Positions 7,609 through 14,913 of a stretch of DNA of 16,741 nucleotides are shown here, one piece after another. Position numbers and translations under genes: made by a program. The stretch is from JBKPDV01 sp046728075 (GTDB taxonomy: Bacteria; Acidobacteriota; Thermoanaerobaculia; UBA5066; Gp7-AA6): positions 1 through 16,741 of the forward strand of contig JBKPDV010000061.1 of the NCBI GenBank assembly GCA_046728075.1, in the 5' to 3' direction. Position 1 is the stretch's first letter. Every line of letters begins with the position of its first letter. The notes below the pieces were generated by a model. It was not told where the DNA came from. It was given only the letters and a program-made list of their open reading frames with translations, and did not search any database.

Positions 7609-10167
7609 ATGAAACCCGAAGAGTCCGTCAGCATCCTCGCGGTCGATGACGACCCGGCCAAGCTCCTGGCGCTGACGGTGGTTCTCGCAGAGCTCAACCA
7701 GAACGTCGTCACCGCCTCTTCCGGGAGAGAGGCGCTGCGTTTCCTTCTCCAACAGGAGTTCGCCGTCGTTCTGCTGGATGTCCACATGCCGACGATGGAC
7801 GGGTTCGAGACGGCCGCTCTGATCCGCCAGCGCAAGAGCTCCGAGCACACCCCCATCATCTTCGTCACTTCCTACCCGGACGACACGCACGCCGCGCGCG
7901 GATACTCCCTGGGCGCCGTCGATTACATCCTGGCGCCGGTCGACCCGGAAGTGCTCAAGACCAAGGTCTCGGTTTTCGTCGAGCTCTTTCGCAGGGCAGC
8001 GCAGATCCGGTCCCAGGCCGAATCCCTCGAGCAGCGCGCCCGGCAGCTCCAACGCCTGACGCAGGCCTCTCTCGCCATCAACTCGGCTCTCTCTCCGGAC
8101 CAGATGCTCCAGGTCGTTTCGGCCCTCGCGCGCGACATTCTGGGCGCGCATCAGGCAGTCGCCATTGCGGCTCCGGATCAGAAGTGGTCGGCGCCGCGCG
8201 TGAGCGCCTCCCTCTCCGCGCGCTATCAGGCAAGCGGCGAACGCCCCGTCCTCCGCGATCGGGCGGCGGTCCTCTCCTTCCTCTCCGGCATCCGGGCGCC
8301 CGTGCGCCTCGCGCGAAACCAGGGAGTGTCTCCGTGGACGGACCTGCTGGCCAACGACCGGCCCGAAAAGGTCGGCTGGCTGGCCGCGCCTCTGACCAGC
8401 CGGGACGGCCGCAACATGGGCCTGCTCCATCTGCTCGAGAAGATCGACGGGGACTTCACCGAGGAGGACGAGGCCATTCTCACTCAGCTCGCGCAGATGA
8501 GCTCGATCGCCATCGAGAACGCCGTCAACGCGGAGGCCCGCGAGGCCAACCGGATGAAGGACGAGTTCTTGACGACCCTGTCCCACGAGCTGCGCACTCC
8601 GCTCTCGGCCATCCTGGGCTGGACGCGGCTGCTGCGCTCGGGCAGGCTGGAAGGGCGCCGCAAAAACCACGCCGTCGAGGTCATCGAGCGCAACGTCCTT
8701 GCGCAGACGAAGCTCATCGACGATCTGCTCGACGTCTCGCGCATCATCACAGGCAAGCTTCGCCTTCAGCTGCGGGCCGCCGTTCTCTCCGACGTCATCG
8801 ACGCCGCCATCGAAGCGATGCGGCCGGCCGCCGAGGCCAAAGAGATCCAGGTTCGGTCGGAAAAGAGCCTGCGTCCGGGAGAGGACCGCATCGTCGGCGA
8901 CCCCGATCGCCTGCAGCAGGTCATCTGGAATCTGATCTCCAACGCGATCAAGTTCACACCGGTGCGGGGGCGCGTCTCCGTCGAGCTCTCGCGCGGAGAG
9001 AATGATTTCGAGATCACAATCACGGACACGGGCAGAGGAATGGCCCCTGACTTTCTCGAACAGGCGTTCGACCGGTTCCGCCAGGCGGACAGTTCGACGA
9101 CGAGGGCACAGGGGGGCCTCGGCATCGGCCTGGCGATCGCTCGTCACTTGGTCGAGCTTCACGGCGGATCGATCTCCGCCGAGAGCGCGGGTCCCGGCCG
9201 CGGCTGCCGATTCCGGGTCCTGCTCCCCGCCGTCGCGATCGGGCTGGGCTCGGGCGACCGAAAGGAACCCGGAACCGTCGTCGCGGCCGGCGATCCGAGC
9301 CAGGTCCTCCCTAATCTGGACGGCGTTCGGATCCTCCTCGTCGAGGACGAGAAAGACGGCCGCGATCTGATCACCGAGATTCTTCGCGGGGCCGGCGGCC
9401 AGGTGAAGGCAGTCGCCTCCGCCAGCGAGGCCATGGCGGAAATACCTGTCTACCGCCCGGAGATCCTCATCAGCGACATCGGCATGCCCGACGAGGACGG
9501 CTATTCTCTGATCCGTCGGATTCGGGACCGCTCGCCCGAGGAGGGAGGGCTGATCCCAGCGATCGCCGTTTCCGCCTACGCCCGGGAAGAGGATCGCATC
9601 CGCTCTCTTTCGGCGGGCTTTCAAATGCACGTGGCGAAGCCTTTCGAACCGATCGACCTCGCGGCGGCGATCGGGAGGCTCGCTCGCAGCAATCCTCGCG
9701 CGGTGAGCCCGGACCCGCCATCGAGGACTTCGTCGCGCCAGAAAGATCCGTGCCCTGCCTCCGCCCCTCCGGAAGCGTCGTCGCCGCGAATTCTGATCAT
9801 CGAGGACGACCCAGACTCCCGAGAAGGCCTCCGCGAGCTTCTCGAAGCCAGCGGACACGTCGTCGACGTCGCCGACAGCGGGCTCACCGGGATCGAGCGC
9901 GCGCTCGACCGTTCTCCGAGCGTCGCGCTGATCGACATCGGTCTGCCCGATCTGGACGGTTACGAGGTCGCCCAGCGGCTCCGGCGGCATCTCGGCAAGG
10001 AGGAGATCTTCCTCGTCGCCCTGACCGGGCACGTCGGCCCGCATCACGAGCGTCAGGCTCTCGCGTCCGGTTTCGATGCCCATCTGACCAAGCCGATCGA
10101 CTTCGACAAGCTCGGCTTGCTGCTCGCGTCGCGGGCTTCTCGCGTCGCTCCCGCTCGCCCGGCCTGA
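7609..10167 (+). CDS. Hybrid response regulator/histidine kinase (REC-GAF-HisKA-HATPase-REC-REC)
   Basis: This 852-aa soluble protein begins with a receiver domain: acidic cluster D13-D15, phospho-acceptor D57 in LLDVHMPTMDG. A coiled linker leads to a weak GAF domain (about 160-308), HisKA with H326 in LSHELRTPL, and HATPase_c (N441 in WNLISNAIKFT, DTGRGM, GGLGIGLAI). Two further receivers follow: REC2 (about 577-690, D623 in ISDIGMPDEDG) and REC3 (about 728-845, D776 in LIDIGLPDLDG). All three receivers keep the acidic pocket, aspartate and lysine. The ATG lies 18 bases after the stop of the poly-HAMP kinase, with only a weak purine-rich stretch before it, so co-transcription is likely. The simplest reading is a phosphorelay in which the N-terminal receiver takes phosphate from the upstream kinase and controls this one. 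No DNA-binding or enzymatic output domain is present. Confidence 0.93.
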   Translation: MKPEESVSILAVDDDPAKLLALTVVLAELNQNVVTASSGREALRFLLQQEFAVVLLDVHMPTMDGFETAALIRQRKSSEHTPIIFVTSYPDDTHAARGYSLGAVDYILAPVDPEVLKTKVSVFVELFRRAAQIRSQAESLEQRARQLQRLTQASLAINSALSPDQMLQVVSALARDILGAHQAVAIAAPDQKWSAPRVSASLSARYQASGERPVLRDRAAVLSFLSGIRAPVRLARNQGVSPWTDLLANDRPEKVGWLAAPLTSRDGRNMGLLHLLEKIDGDFTEEDEAILTQLAQMSSIAIENAVNAEAREANRMKDEFLTTLSHELRTPLSAILGWTRLLRSGRLEGRRKNHAVEVIERNVLAQTKLIDDLLDVSRIITGKLRLQLRAAVLSDVIDAAIEAMRPAAEAKEIQVRSEKSLRPGEDRIVGDPDRLQQVIWNLISNAIKFTPVRGRVSVELSRGENDFEITITDTGRGMAPDFLEQAFDRFRQADSSTTRAQGGLGIGLAIARHLVELHGGSISAESAGPGRGCRFRVLLPAVAIGLGSGDRKEPGTVVAAGDPSQVLPNLDGVRILLVEDEKDGRDLITEILRGAGGQVKAVASASEAMAEIPVYRPEILISDIGMPDEDGYSLIRRIRDRSPEEGGLIPAIAVSAYAREEDRIRSLSAGFQMHVAKPFEPIDLAAAIGRLARSNPRAVSPDPPSRTSSRQKDPCPASAPPEASSPRILIIEDDPDSREGLRELLEASGHVVDVADSGLTGIERALDRSPSVALIDIGLPDLDGYEVAQRLRRHLGKEEIFLVALTGHVGPHHERQALASGFDAHLTKPIDFDKLGLLLASRASRVAPARPA

Positions 10168-10204
10168 TCGCCTCCCGGCCGGGGGGCGCCGCGAGCGGAG
10201 TCCC

Positions 10205-10232
10205 TTGACTTTATGCGGGGCTGAAATATGTT
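10205..10232 (+). promoter_or_regulatory. Sigma-70-type promoter of the SPFH gene
   Basis: TTGACT (10205-10210) and TATGTT (10227-10232) are separated by 16 bases. This AT-rich block is conspicuous in a GC-rich gap between genes. Transcription would begin near 10239, leaving a leader of about 45 bases before the ATG at 10284. The sites match the consensus at five and four of six positions. Confidence 0.55.
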
Positions 10233-10283
10233 CGCGCCACCGCTCTCCCAAGTCTCAACCCGTGTCGAGCGAAAGGAGGACCC

Positions 10284-11237
10284 ATGCCCGAGATTCGGAT
10301 CGTCCTGATCGGCCTGGCGGTCATCGTGGGTCTCTGGATCCTCTTTTCGATGTTCCGAAGCATCCCTCAGGCCACGGTCGCGGTCGTGACCATCTTCGGC
10401 AAATTCCAGCGCGTCATGCGTGAAGGCGCTAACTTCAAGCTGCCCTGGGAGAACGTCTTTTCGCGGCTGTCCCTGCAGAATCGCGCCCTCCAGTTGGAGT
10501 TTCAGGCGATCACTCAGGACCAGGCCAACGTCAAGTTTTCGACGATGATCGTCTACGGTGTCGCCAACGCCGACGAGGACACGATCAAGAAAGCCGTCTT
10601 CAGCTTCGCGACCCAGAACGAGTTCCTGCTCGCGCTCCAAAGAACGATCGACGGCTCGATCCGTCAGTTCGTGGCGAGCACGAAGCAGGCGGACATCCTC
10701 GGCATGCGCGGGGAAATCGTCCAGCACACCAAGAAGAACTTGGACGAGGTCGTCTCCTCCTGGGGCTATGCGGTCCGCGACATCCAGATCACCGACATGA
10801 CGTTTGACCAGTCGATCATGGATTCCATGGCACGCGTGGTCTCCTCCAAGAACCTCCTCGCGGCCGCCGAAAACGAAGGCGCGGCGCTGCTGGTCAAGCG
10901 CACGAAGGACGCCGAGGCCGAAGCCGCCTACAAGACGATCGGAGCCGAGGCGGAGAAGAAGGCTTCCTCCCTGCGAGGCGAGGGCCTCGCGCTCTTCCGC
11001 AGAAACATGGCGGAGGGGATGAAGGAGGCCGCCGACACGCTGCGCGCCGCCGGCGTCGACTCGAATTTTCTTCTCTACCTGGAGTACACCGACGCCCTGA
11101 AATACGTCGCCGACCATGCCCAGGGAAAGGTCATCTTCATGGATAGCGGAGCGGGAGCCGCCCAGCGCATCATCGAAGGCATCGCCGGCCTCGGTGCGGA
11201 CGGGGGCGCGAGCGCAACTCCGGCAGTTGGGCGCTGA
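10284..11237 (+). CDS. SPFH/Band 7 domain membrane protein (stomatin/prohibitin superfamily)
   Basis: This 317-aa protein starts with one hydrophobic segment (about residues 4-25, IRIVLIGLAVIVGLWILFSM), which should anchor it in the inner membrane. An SPFH/Band 7 core follows (about 27-205): QATVAVVTIFGKFQRVMREG, then FKLPWENVF, and the segment around VRDIQITDMTFDQSIMDSM that precedes an Ala/Glu-rich coiled coil (about 188-240, NLLAAAENEGAALLVKRTKD). Members of this superfamily oligomerise on membranes and organise microdomains or modulate proteases; no specific role can be assigned here. AAGGAGGA at 10273-10280 is a strong ribosome binding site. The gene has its own promoter and appears monocistronic. 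It converges on the Ser/Thr kinase gene, with only 12 bases between the two stop codons and no obvious hairpin terminator in the gap. Confidence 0.88.
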   Translation: MPEIRIVLIGLAVIVGLWILFSMFRSIPQATVAVVTIFGKFQRVMREGANFKLPWENVFSRLSLQNRALQLEFQAITQDQANVKFSTMIVYGVANADEDTIKKAVFSFATQNEFLLALQRTIDGSIRQFVASTKQADILGMRGEIVQHTKKNLDEVVSSWGYAVRDIQITDMTFDQSIMDSMARVVSSKNLLAAAENEGAALLVKRTKDAEAEAAYKTIGAEAEKKASSLRGEGLALFRRNMAEGMKEAADTLRAAGVDSNFLLYLEYTDALKYVADHAQGKVIFMDSGAGAAQRIIEGIAGLGADGGASATPAVGR

Positions 11238-11249
11238 CGGCGGCGGCGA

Positions 11250-13637
11250 TTATGCGGGGAACCGGAGGCGGGCCAGGAGCGCCTGGAAGCGCGGATCGCC
11301 GCGCAGAGGCTCGAACTCGCCGGGCACGTTGAGCCAGACCAGAACGGCGGCGCGTCGGTCGAAGGCCTGCTCGAGCCAACGCAGCGCGCCCTCCCTGTTT
11401 CCGGAGGCGCTCCAGAGCCACGCGATCTGGTTGGAGTCGACGTAACGCGTCCTCGAGATCTCTGCCAGCTCTTCCGCGGCCTTCTGAACGGCCGCCGGGT
11501 AACCCGACTTCGCATAAGTCTCTTCGACGGCGGCCGCCGCCGAGTCGTGCCGGTAGAGACGCAGGGTTTGAAGCAGGTGTCGGTAGGCTTCTTCCCTCTG
11601 CCCCTTGCGGTCGTAGGCGATCCAGAGCCACAGCTCCGCCGGCGCGAATTTCGGATTCATGTCGAGGATCTTGCGGCACTGCGCAATCGCGGCGTCCCGG
11701 TCGCCCGCGAAGAAATAGTGCACGGCCAGATCGAGGCCGTTGACGAGCGACAGGGGGTCCAGCTGCCGGGCGAGTTGGATCTCGGCGAGAGCCTCCTTGC
11801 GGCGGCCCATCGCCTCGAGATAGCCCCAGTAGAGTTGATGCGCGTAGGCCGAGCTCGCGTTGTTCGCGATCGCCAGCCGGAATTGTTTCTCGGCTCCCGC
11901 CCAGTCCCAATCGTGGAAAAGCCGGACGAAGCCGAGAGTCGCGTGCGCCTCGGCGAGGGTGGAATCGATCGCAAGGGCTTTCTGCGCCTCCTCCCGGGCC
12001 TTGGAAAAGAGCTCCTCCGAGACAACGGCGGTGTACCCGAGGAGCGCGTAGGAATCGGCGAGGCCGGCGTGGGAGGGGGCATGCGTCGGATCGAGGGCGA
12101 TGGCCCGGCCAAAGGATTCGATCGCCTTGGGAAGCCCTTCCGAACTCCGCTGGAAGTAGCGGCCCTGGAGGTAGGCGTCCTGAACCGCGGGATCGACCGA
12201 TCGCGCCGAAGCCAGAAGGGCTTTTTCCTGGGGCGTGAGCTTGACCTGGACTTCGCGGGCGATCGCGACGGCCACGTCGCTTTGGAGCCCCAGAAGGTCG
12301 CGGAAGTCCCGCTCGTAGCTGTGTGTCCAGAGCTGCTTTTCCGGGTCCGCCCGCACCAGCTGCGCCGTGATCCTCACGCGGGGGCCCGCTTTCACGACCG
12401 AGCCCTCGACGATGATGTCCACCCCGAGCTCGCGCGCGATCTCCGGAAGGGTCTTGGTCGAGCCCTTGTAGCGCATGATCGACTGACGGGAGATGACGCG
12501 GAGCGAGCCGATGTTGCCGAGCGCGGAGATCAGCGCGTCCGTCATCCCGTCCACGAAGTACTCGGGTTCCCCGGTCAAGTTCGCCATCGGGAGAACGGCC
12601 AAGGCGGGTCCGGCAGAGGCCGCGACCGCGGGCGGGCGCGCCGTGCGCCGGGCCAGAACGAACCCGCCCCAGACTGCGGTCGCGGCCACGGCCGCCAGGG
12701 CGGCATAGGCCAGCCAGGACACCCGGCTCCGGGGAGCCGATACGCGCGTGACCGGGATCGGACGGCTCTTGCTCAAGATCAGGGTGTCGCGGATCGCCTG
12801 CAGCTCGTTGCGAAGATCCTTCGCGCTCTGGAGTCTCCGGTCCGGCGACTTTTCGAGGGATCTGTCGATCAGGCGCGCGAGCTCCGGAGGCAGGTCGGGC
12901 CGCAGAGACAGGATCGGCTCCTGGTCGTCGCGCAGGACCGAGGAGATCAGCTCCGCCATGCTCGACCCGCGAAACGGCCGTACACCGGAGGCCATCTCGT
13001 AGAGCGTCACGCCGAGCGAGAAGATGTCCGAGCGGGGATCCGAGCTCTTTCCCTGAAGCTGCTCGGGCGCCATGTACTCGATCGTGCCCAGGACCGTGCC
13101 CTTGGCCGTCAGCGGCGCCTCGGTCAACAGCTCCGACGGGCGCGAGTCCGGACGGATCGTCTCGTCCTCGACACGCTTGGCGAGGCCGAAGTCGAGCACT
13201 TTGACGCGCCCCTCGCCGCTGACCATGATGTTGTTCGGCTTCAAGTCCCGGTGGATCACCCCGCGCTCGTGCGCCGCTGCCAGGCAGTCGGCTAGCGGAA
13301 TCGCCAGGTCGAGGATCTCCCGGACAGCGAGAGGCCCGGCGGAGATGCGGTCGGCGAGCGTCCCCCCCTCGACCAGCTCCATCGTCAGGCAGCGGACTCC
13401 GCCGATCTCCTCGACGGAATAGATCGTCACGATGTTGGGGTGGTTCAACGCCGCGATCGCCTCGGCCTCGCGTTCGAAGCGCTTCAAGTACTCCGCGTCG
13501 GAGGCAAGCGGGGCCGGCAGGACCTTGAGCGCCAGCCGGCGCTTCAACTTCGTGTCCTCGGCGAGGTAGACGTCCCCCATGCCGCCCGCGCCGAGCTTCT
13601 GGAGGATCCGGTAATGCGCGAGGCTCGAGCCGATCAT
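11250..13637 (-). CDS. PknB-type Ser/Thr protein kinase with TM helix, FlgO/TolB-like domain and TPRs
   Basis: This 795-aa one-pass membrane kinase has a cytoplasmic catalytic domain (about 9-285): glycine loop LGAGGMGDVY, ATP lysine K38 (LALKVLP), helix-C glutamate E57, catalytic D131 in HRDLKPNN, D149 in DFG, and GTIEYMAPEQ. A membrane helix spans about 308-330 (WLAYAALAAVAATAVWGGFVLA). The extracytoplasmic part begins with an alpha/beta region (about 340-475: LAVLPMANLTGEPEYFVDGM, IIVEGSVV, ITAQLV) of the kind often annotated as FlgO or TolB N-terminal-like. TPR-type helical repeats follow (about 495-790). The ATG at 13637 overlaps the peptidase stop as ATGA, which argues for translational coupling and against an in-frame upstream start at 13769. 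This kinase layout is common in Acidobacteriota. Its substrate and ligand are unknown. Confidence 0.93.
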   Translation of the reverse strand: MIGSSLAHYRILQKLGAGGMGDVYLAEDTKLKRRLALKVLPAPLASDAEYLKRFEREAEAIAALNHPNIVTIYSVEEIGGVRCLTMELVEGGTLADRISAGPLAVREILDLAIPLADCLAAAHERGVIHRDLKPNNIMVSGEGRVKVLDFGLAKRVEDETIRPDSRPSELLTEAPLTAKGTVLGTIEYMAPEQLQGKSSDPRSDIFSLGVTLYEMASGVRPFRGSSMAELISSVLRDDQEPILSLRPDLPPELARLIDRSLEKSPDRRLQSAKDLRNELQAIRDTLILSKSRPIPVTRVSAPRSRVSWLAYAALAAVAATAVWGGFVLARRTARPPAVAASAGPALAVLPMANLTGEPEYFVDGMTDALISALGNIGSLRVISRQSIMRYKGSTKTLPEIARELGVDIIVEGSVVKAGPRVRITAQLVRADPEKQLWTHSYERDFRDLLGLQSDVAVAIAREVQVKLTPQEKALLASARSVDPAVQDAYLQGRYFQRSSEGLPKAIESFGRAIALDPTHAPSHAGLADSYALLGYTAVVSEELFSKAREEAQKALAIDSTLAEAHATLGFVRLFHDWDWAGAEKQFRLAIANNASSAYAHQLYWGYLEAMGRRKEALAEIQLARQLDPLSLVNGLDLAVHYFFAGDRDAAIAQCRKILDMNPKFAPAELWLWIAYDRKGQREEAYRHLLQTLRLYRHDSAAAAVEETYAKSGYPAAVQKAAEELAEISRTRYVDSNQIAWLWSASGNREGALRWLEQAFDRRAAVLVWLNVPGEFEPLRGDPRFQALLARLRFPA

Positions 13638-14605
13638 GAGAGGAGGCCGCGCCGCAGCTGGAATTCCTCGGTATCGACCCATTCTGACCGGATCAGCGCC
13701 CAGAAATCGCGCGCGTGGCCGCGCCTGACGAACTCGTACGGGATCCAGCCGAAGCCCTTCTCTCCCCAATCCTTGCTCCAGGAGTTCTGGATGAGAAGGG
13801 CGCCGACCGTGGCGGTCTTCGACTTCTGGTTGCGGACGCGCAGGCGGTCGTCATAACCCACCGCGAGGACGGCGTGGTTGCCCAGGAGCTTCTCACCGCG
13901 GCCCGGGAACGGGATCTTCCCCGTCTTCATCCCCTGCTTCATCGACTGGAAGAGCGGGAAGCCGAAGACGAAGGGGATCTTCGCGGCCAGGTGCGCTTTC
14001 GCCAGACGCAGAAGGTCGGCGCCCTTGCGCCCTCTTGCCGAATCGAGCCGGTAGTAGGAGACAGACTTGTAGTTGTGCGCGAGGGCATAGCAGAGCGAGG
14101 GGGGCTCGGCGTCGAGCCTCGGGTCGGTCGAGGTTGGTTTGGCGAGCGTGCCGCCCTTGAGGTAGGGCCAGTACTTCTCGGACGGAACGCCGACGAGCTT
14201 CAACGTCCCCATTACCTGGCGGAGGTAGACGCCGACGTTCCCTTCCGTGCCCAGCAGGCTCCGGGCGACCTTGTAGAGGAAGAGGCGCGATGCGCGAACA
14301 GACTTCCCGTGTGCTTTCTTCACAAAGAACTCGACGAGCTCCGCGACGGCGTTGACCGTGCAGTCGTTGTATCCGCCCTGGAAGCGAACGGGCGGGCACC
14401 ACCTGCGCAGATCGACACGCGCCGGAAGCGCCTGGCTCTTGCGGAACCAGAACCCGACGCCGGCCCGTTCCAGAAGAGAGGCGATACTCACGTGGTCGTG
14501 CCCAAAGTCGCGCGCGTCGGGCGGCTCGGGCAACCAGCCGGTTCCGAGCGCGAGCTCTCCCTTCAGACCCTTCCTCCTCTTCGAATCCAAGTCTTGCGAA
14601 GTCAT
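13634..14605 (-). CDS. Cytosolic papain-family (C1) cysteine peptidase
   Basis: This 323-aa protein has the papain catalytic set: oxyanion glutamine Q76 and nucleophile C82 (FQGGYNDCTVNA, spacing Q-x5-C as in papain), H244 in GNHAVLAVGYDD and N274 in LIQNSWSKDWGEKGFGWIPYEF. The front part (WLPEPPDARDFG, then LPARVDLRRW) matches the short pro-region and mature start typical of bacterial C1 peptidases. The usual GSCWAF around the cysteine is replaced by NDCTVN. No signal peptide or membrane segment is seen, so it should act in the cytoplasm. The ATG at 14605 is preferred; an ATG at 14695 would add 30 unconserved residues and run through the divergent promoter region. It is the first gene of an operon with the Ser/Thr kinase and divergent from the borosin-like pair. 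A leader-peptidase role there is possible but inferred only from position. Confidence 0.87.
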   Translation of the reverse strand: MTSQDLDSKRRKGLKGELALGTGWLPEPPDARDFGHDHVSIASLLERAGVGFWFRKSQALPARVDLRRWCPPVRFQGGYNDCTVNAVAELVEFFVKKAHGKSVRASRLFLYKVARSLLGTEGNVGVYLRQVMGTLKLVGVPSEKYWPYLKGGTLAKPTSTDPRLDAEPPSLCYALAHNYKSVSYYRLDSARGRKGADLLRLAKAHLAAKIPFVFGFPLFQSMKQGMKTGKIPFPGRGEKLLGNHAVLAVGYDDRLRVRNQKSKTATVGALLIQNSWSKDWGEKGFGWIPYEFVRRGHARDFWALIRSEWVDTEEFQLRRGLLS

Positions 14606-14633
14606 TGACAGCAATGAGATCCGCCAATAGTGT
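14605..14633 (+). promoter_or_regulatory. Candidate sigma-70 promoter of the borosin-like operon
   Basis: A perfect TTGACA (14605-14610) is followed after 17 bases by TAGTGT (14628-14633), a weaker -10. The -35 overlaps the first base of the divergent peptidase's start codon. Transcription would start near 14640, about 54 bases before the precursor ATG. Confidence 0.45.
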
Positions 14634-14655
14634 AGCCGGTGCGATTCCACGGCAA
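14629..14655 (-). promoter_or_regulatory. Weak candidate promoter of the peptidase-kinase operon
   Basis: On the minus strand TACACT (14634-14629) could be a -10, with TTGCCG (14655-14650) 15 bases upstream as a weak -35. The -10 overlaps the -10 proposed for the opposite direction. Spacing is shorter than ideal and support is limited. Confidence 0.25.
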
Positions 14656-14682
14656 ACGTTTCTCTTGGCTCGATGACCGCAG

Positions 14683-14687
14683 AGGAG
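14683..14687 (+). promoter_or_regulatory. Ribosome binding site fixing the precursor start
   Basis: AGGAG, within AGAGGAGA, lies 6 bases before the ATG at 14694. This selects that codon over the in-frame ATG at 14673, which would add seven residues and swallow the ribosome binding site. Confidence 0.8.
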
Positions 14688-14693
14688 ACGAAC

Positions 14694-14897
14694 ATGTCGA
14701 AGAAGGCGGCTCACTTCATCGCGAAGCTCTCGCGCGATCCGAAGAAGGCGGAGCATTTCAAGAAGGACCCCGACGGCGCGATGGCGGGCGAGGACCTGGA
14801 CGAGGACGACAAGAAGGTCCTGCGGACAAAGGACAACGACAAGATCCGCAAGCACCTCGGGGATAACGCCCCTCCGGGCTGCGTCGTCTTTTCCTGA
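14694..14897 (+). CDS. Probable split-borosin precursor peptide
   Basis: This is a 67-aa, highly charged peptide. Residues 3-55 form a leader predicted to be helical, with the pattern F8-x3-L12-x2-D15-P16...F22-x2-D25-P26-x3-M30...L35...L43...D47-x3-I51-x3-L55. That matches the borosin-binding domain of split precursors such as Shewanella SonA as I recall it (FF-x2-L-x2-D, YKQNPEAVM, L, D, L). After G56-D57 comes a short tail, NAPPGCVVFS, whose hydrophobic CVVFS lies at the very C-terminus where such precursors carry their methylated residues. V64, V65 and F66 are therefore the likeliest N-methylation sites (inference). Only 16 bases separate it from the tandem methyltransferase gene, so the two should be co-transcribed. 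It could instead be an unrelated small protein, but the partner gene makes a RiPP precursor the best explanation. Confidence 0.8.
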   Translation: MSKKAAHFIAKLSRDPKKAEHFKKDPDGAMAGEDLDEDDKKVLRTKDNDKIRKHLGDNAPPGCVVFS

Positions 14898-14913
14898 CGC
14901 TCCACCGCCTCGC

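Noticed and set aside
10172..10190. GC palindrome CCCGGCCGGG after the second hybrid kinase, considered as a terminator.
   Set aside because: There is no loop and no T-run follows it; in DNA of this GC content such palindromes are expected by chance.
6820..10251. A 1143-codon minus-strand open frame, plus similar long frames at 2700-6383 (plus) and 2728-5001 (minus).
   Set aside because: All lie over unmistakable kinase coding sequence. High GC with third-position G/C removes stop codons from the alternative frames; the apparent repeats in them only mirror the HAMP units.
13638..13769. 44-residue N-terminal extension of the Ser/Thr kinase.
   Set aside because: It lies inside the peptidase C-terminal coding region in another frame; the ATGA overlap and the typical IGSSLAHYRI beginning support 13637.
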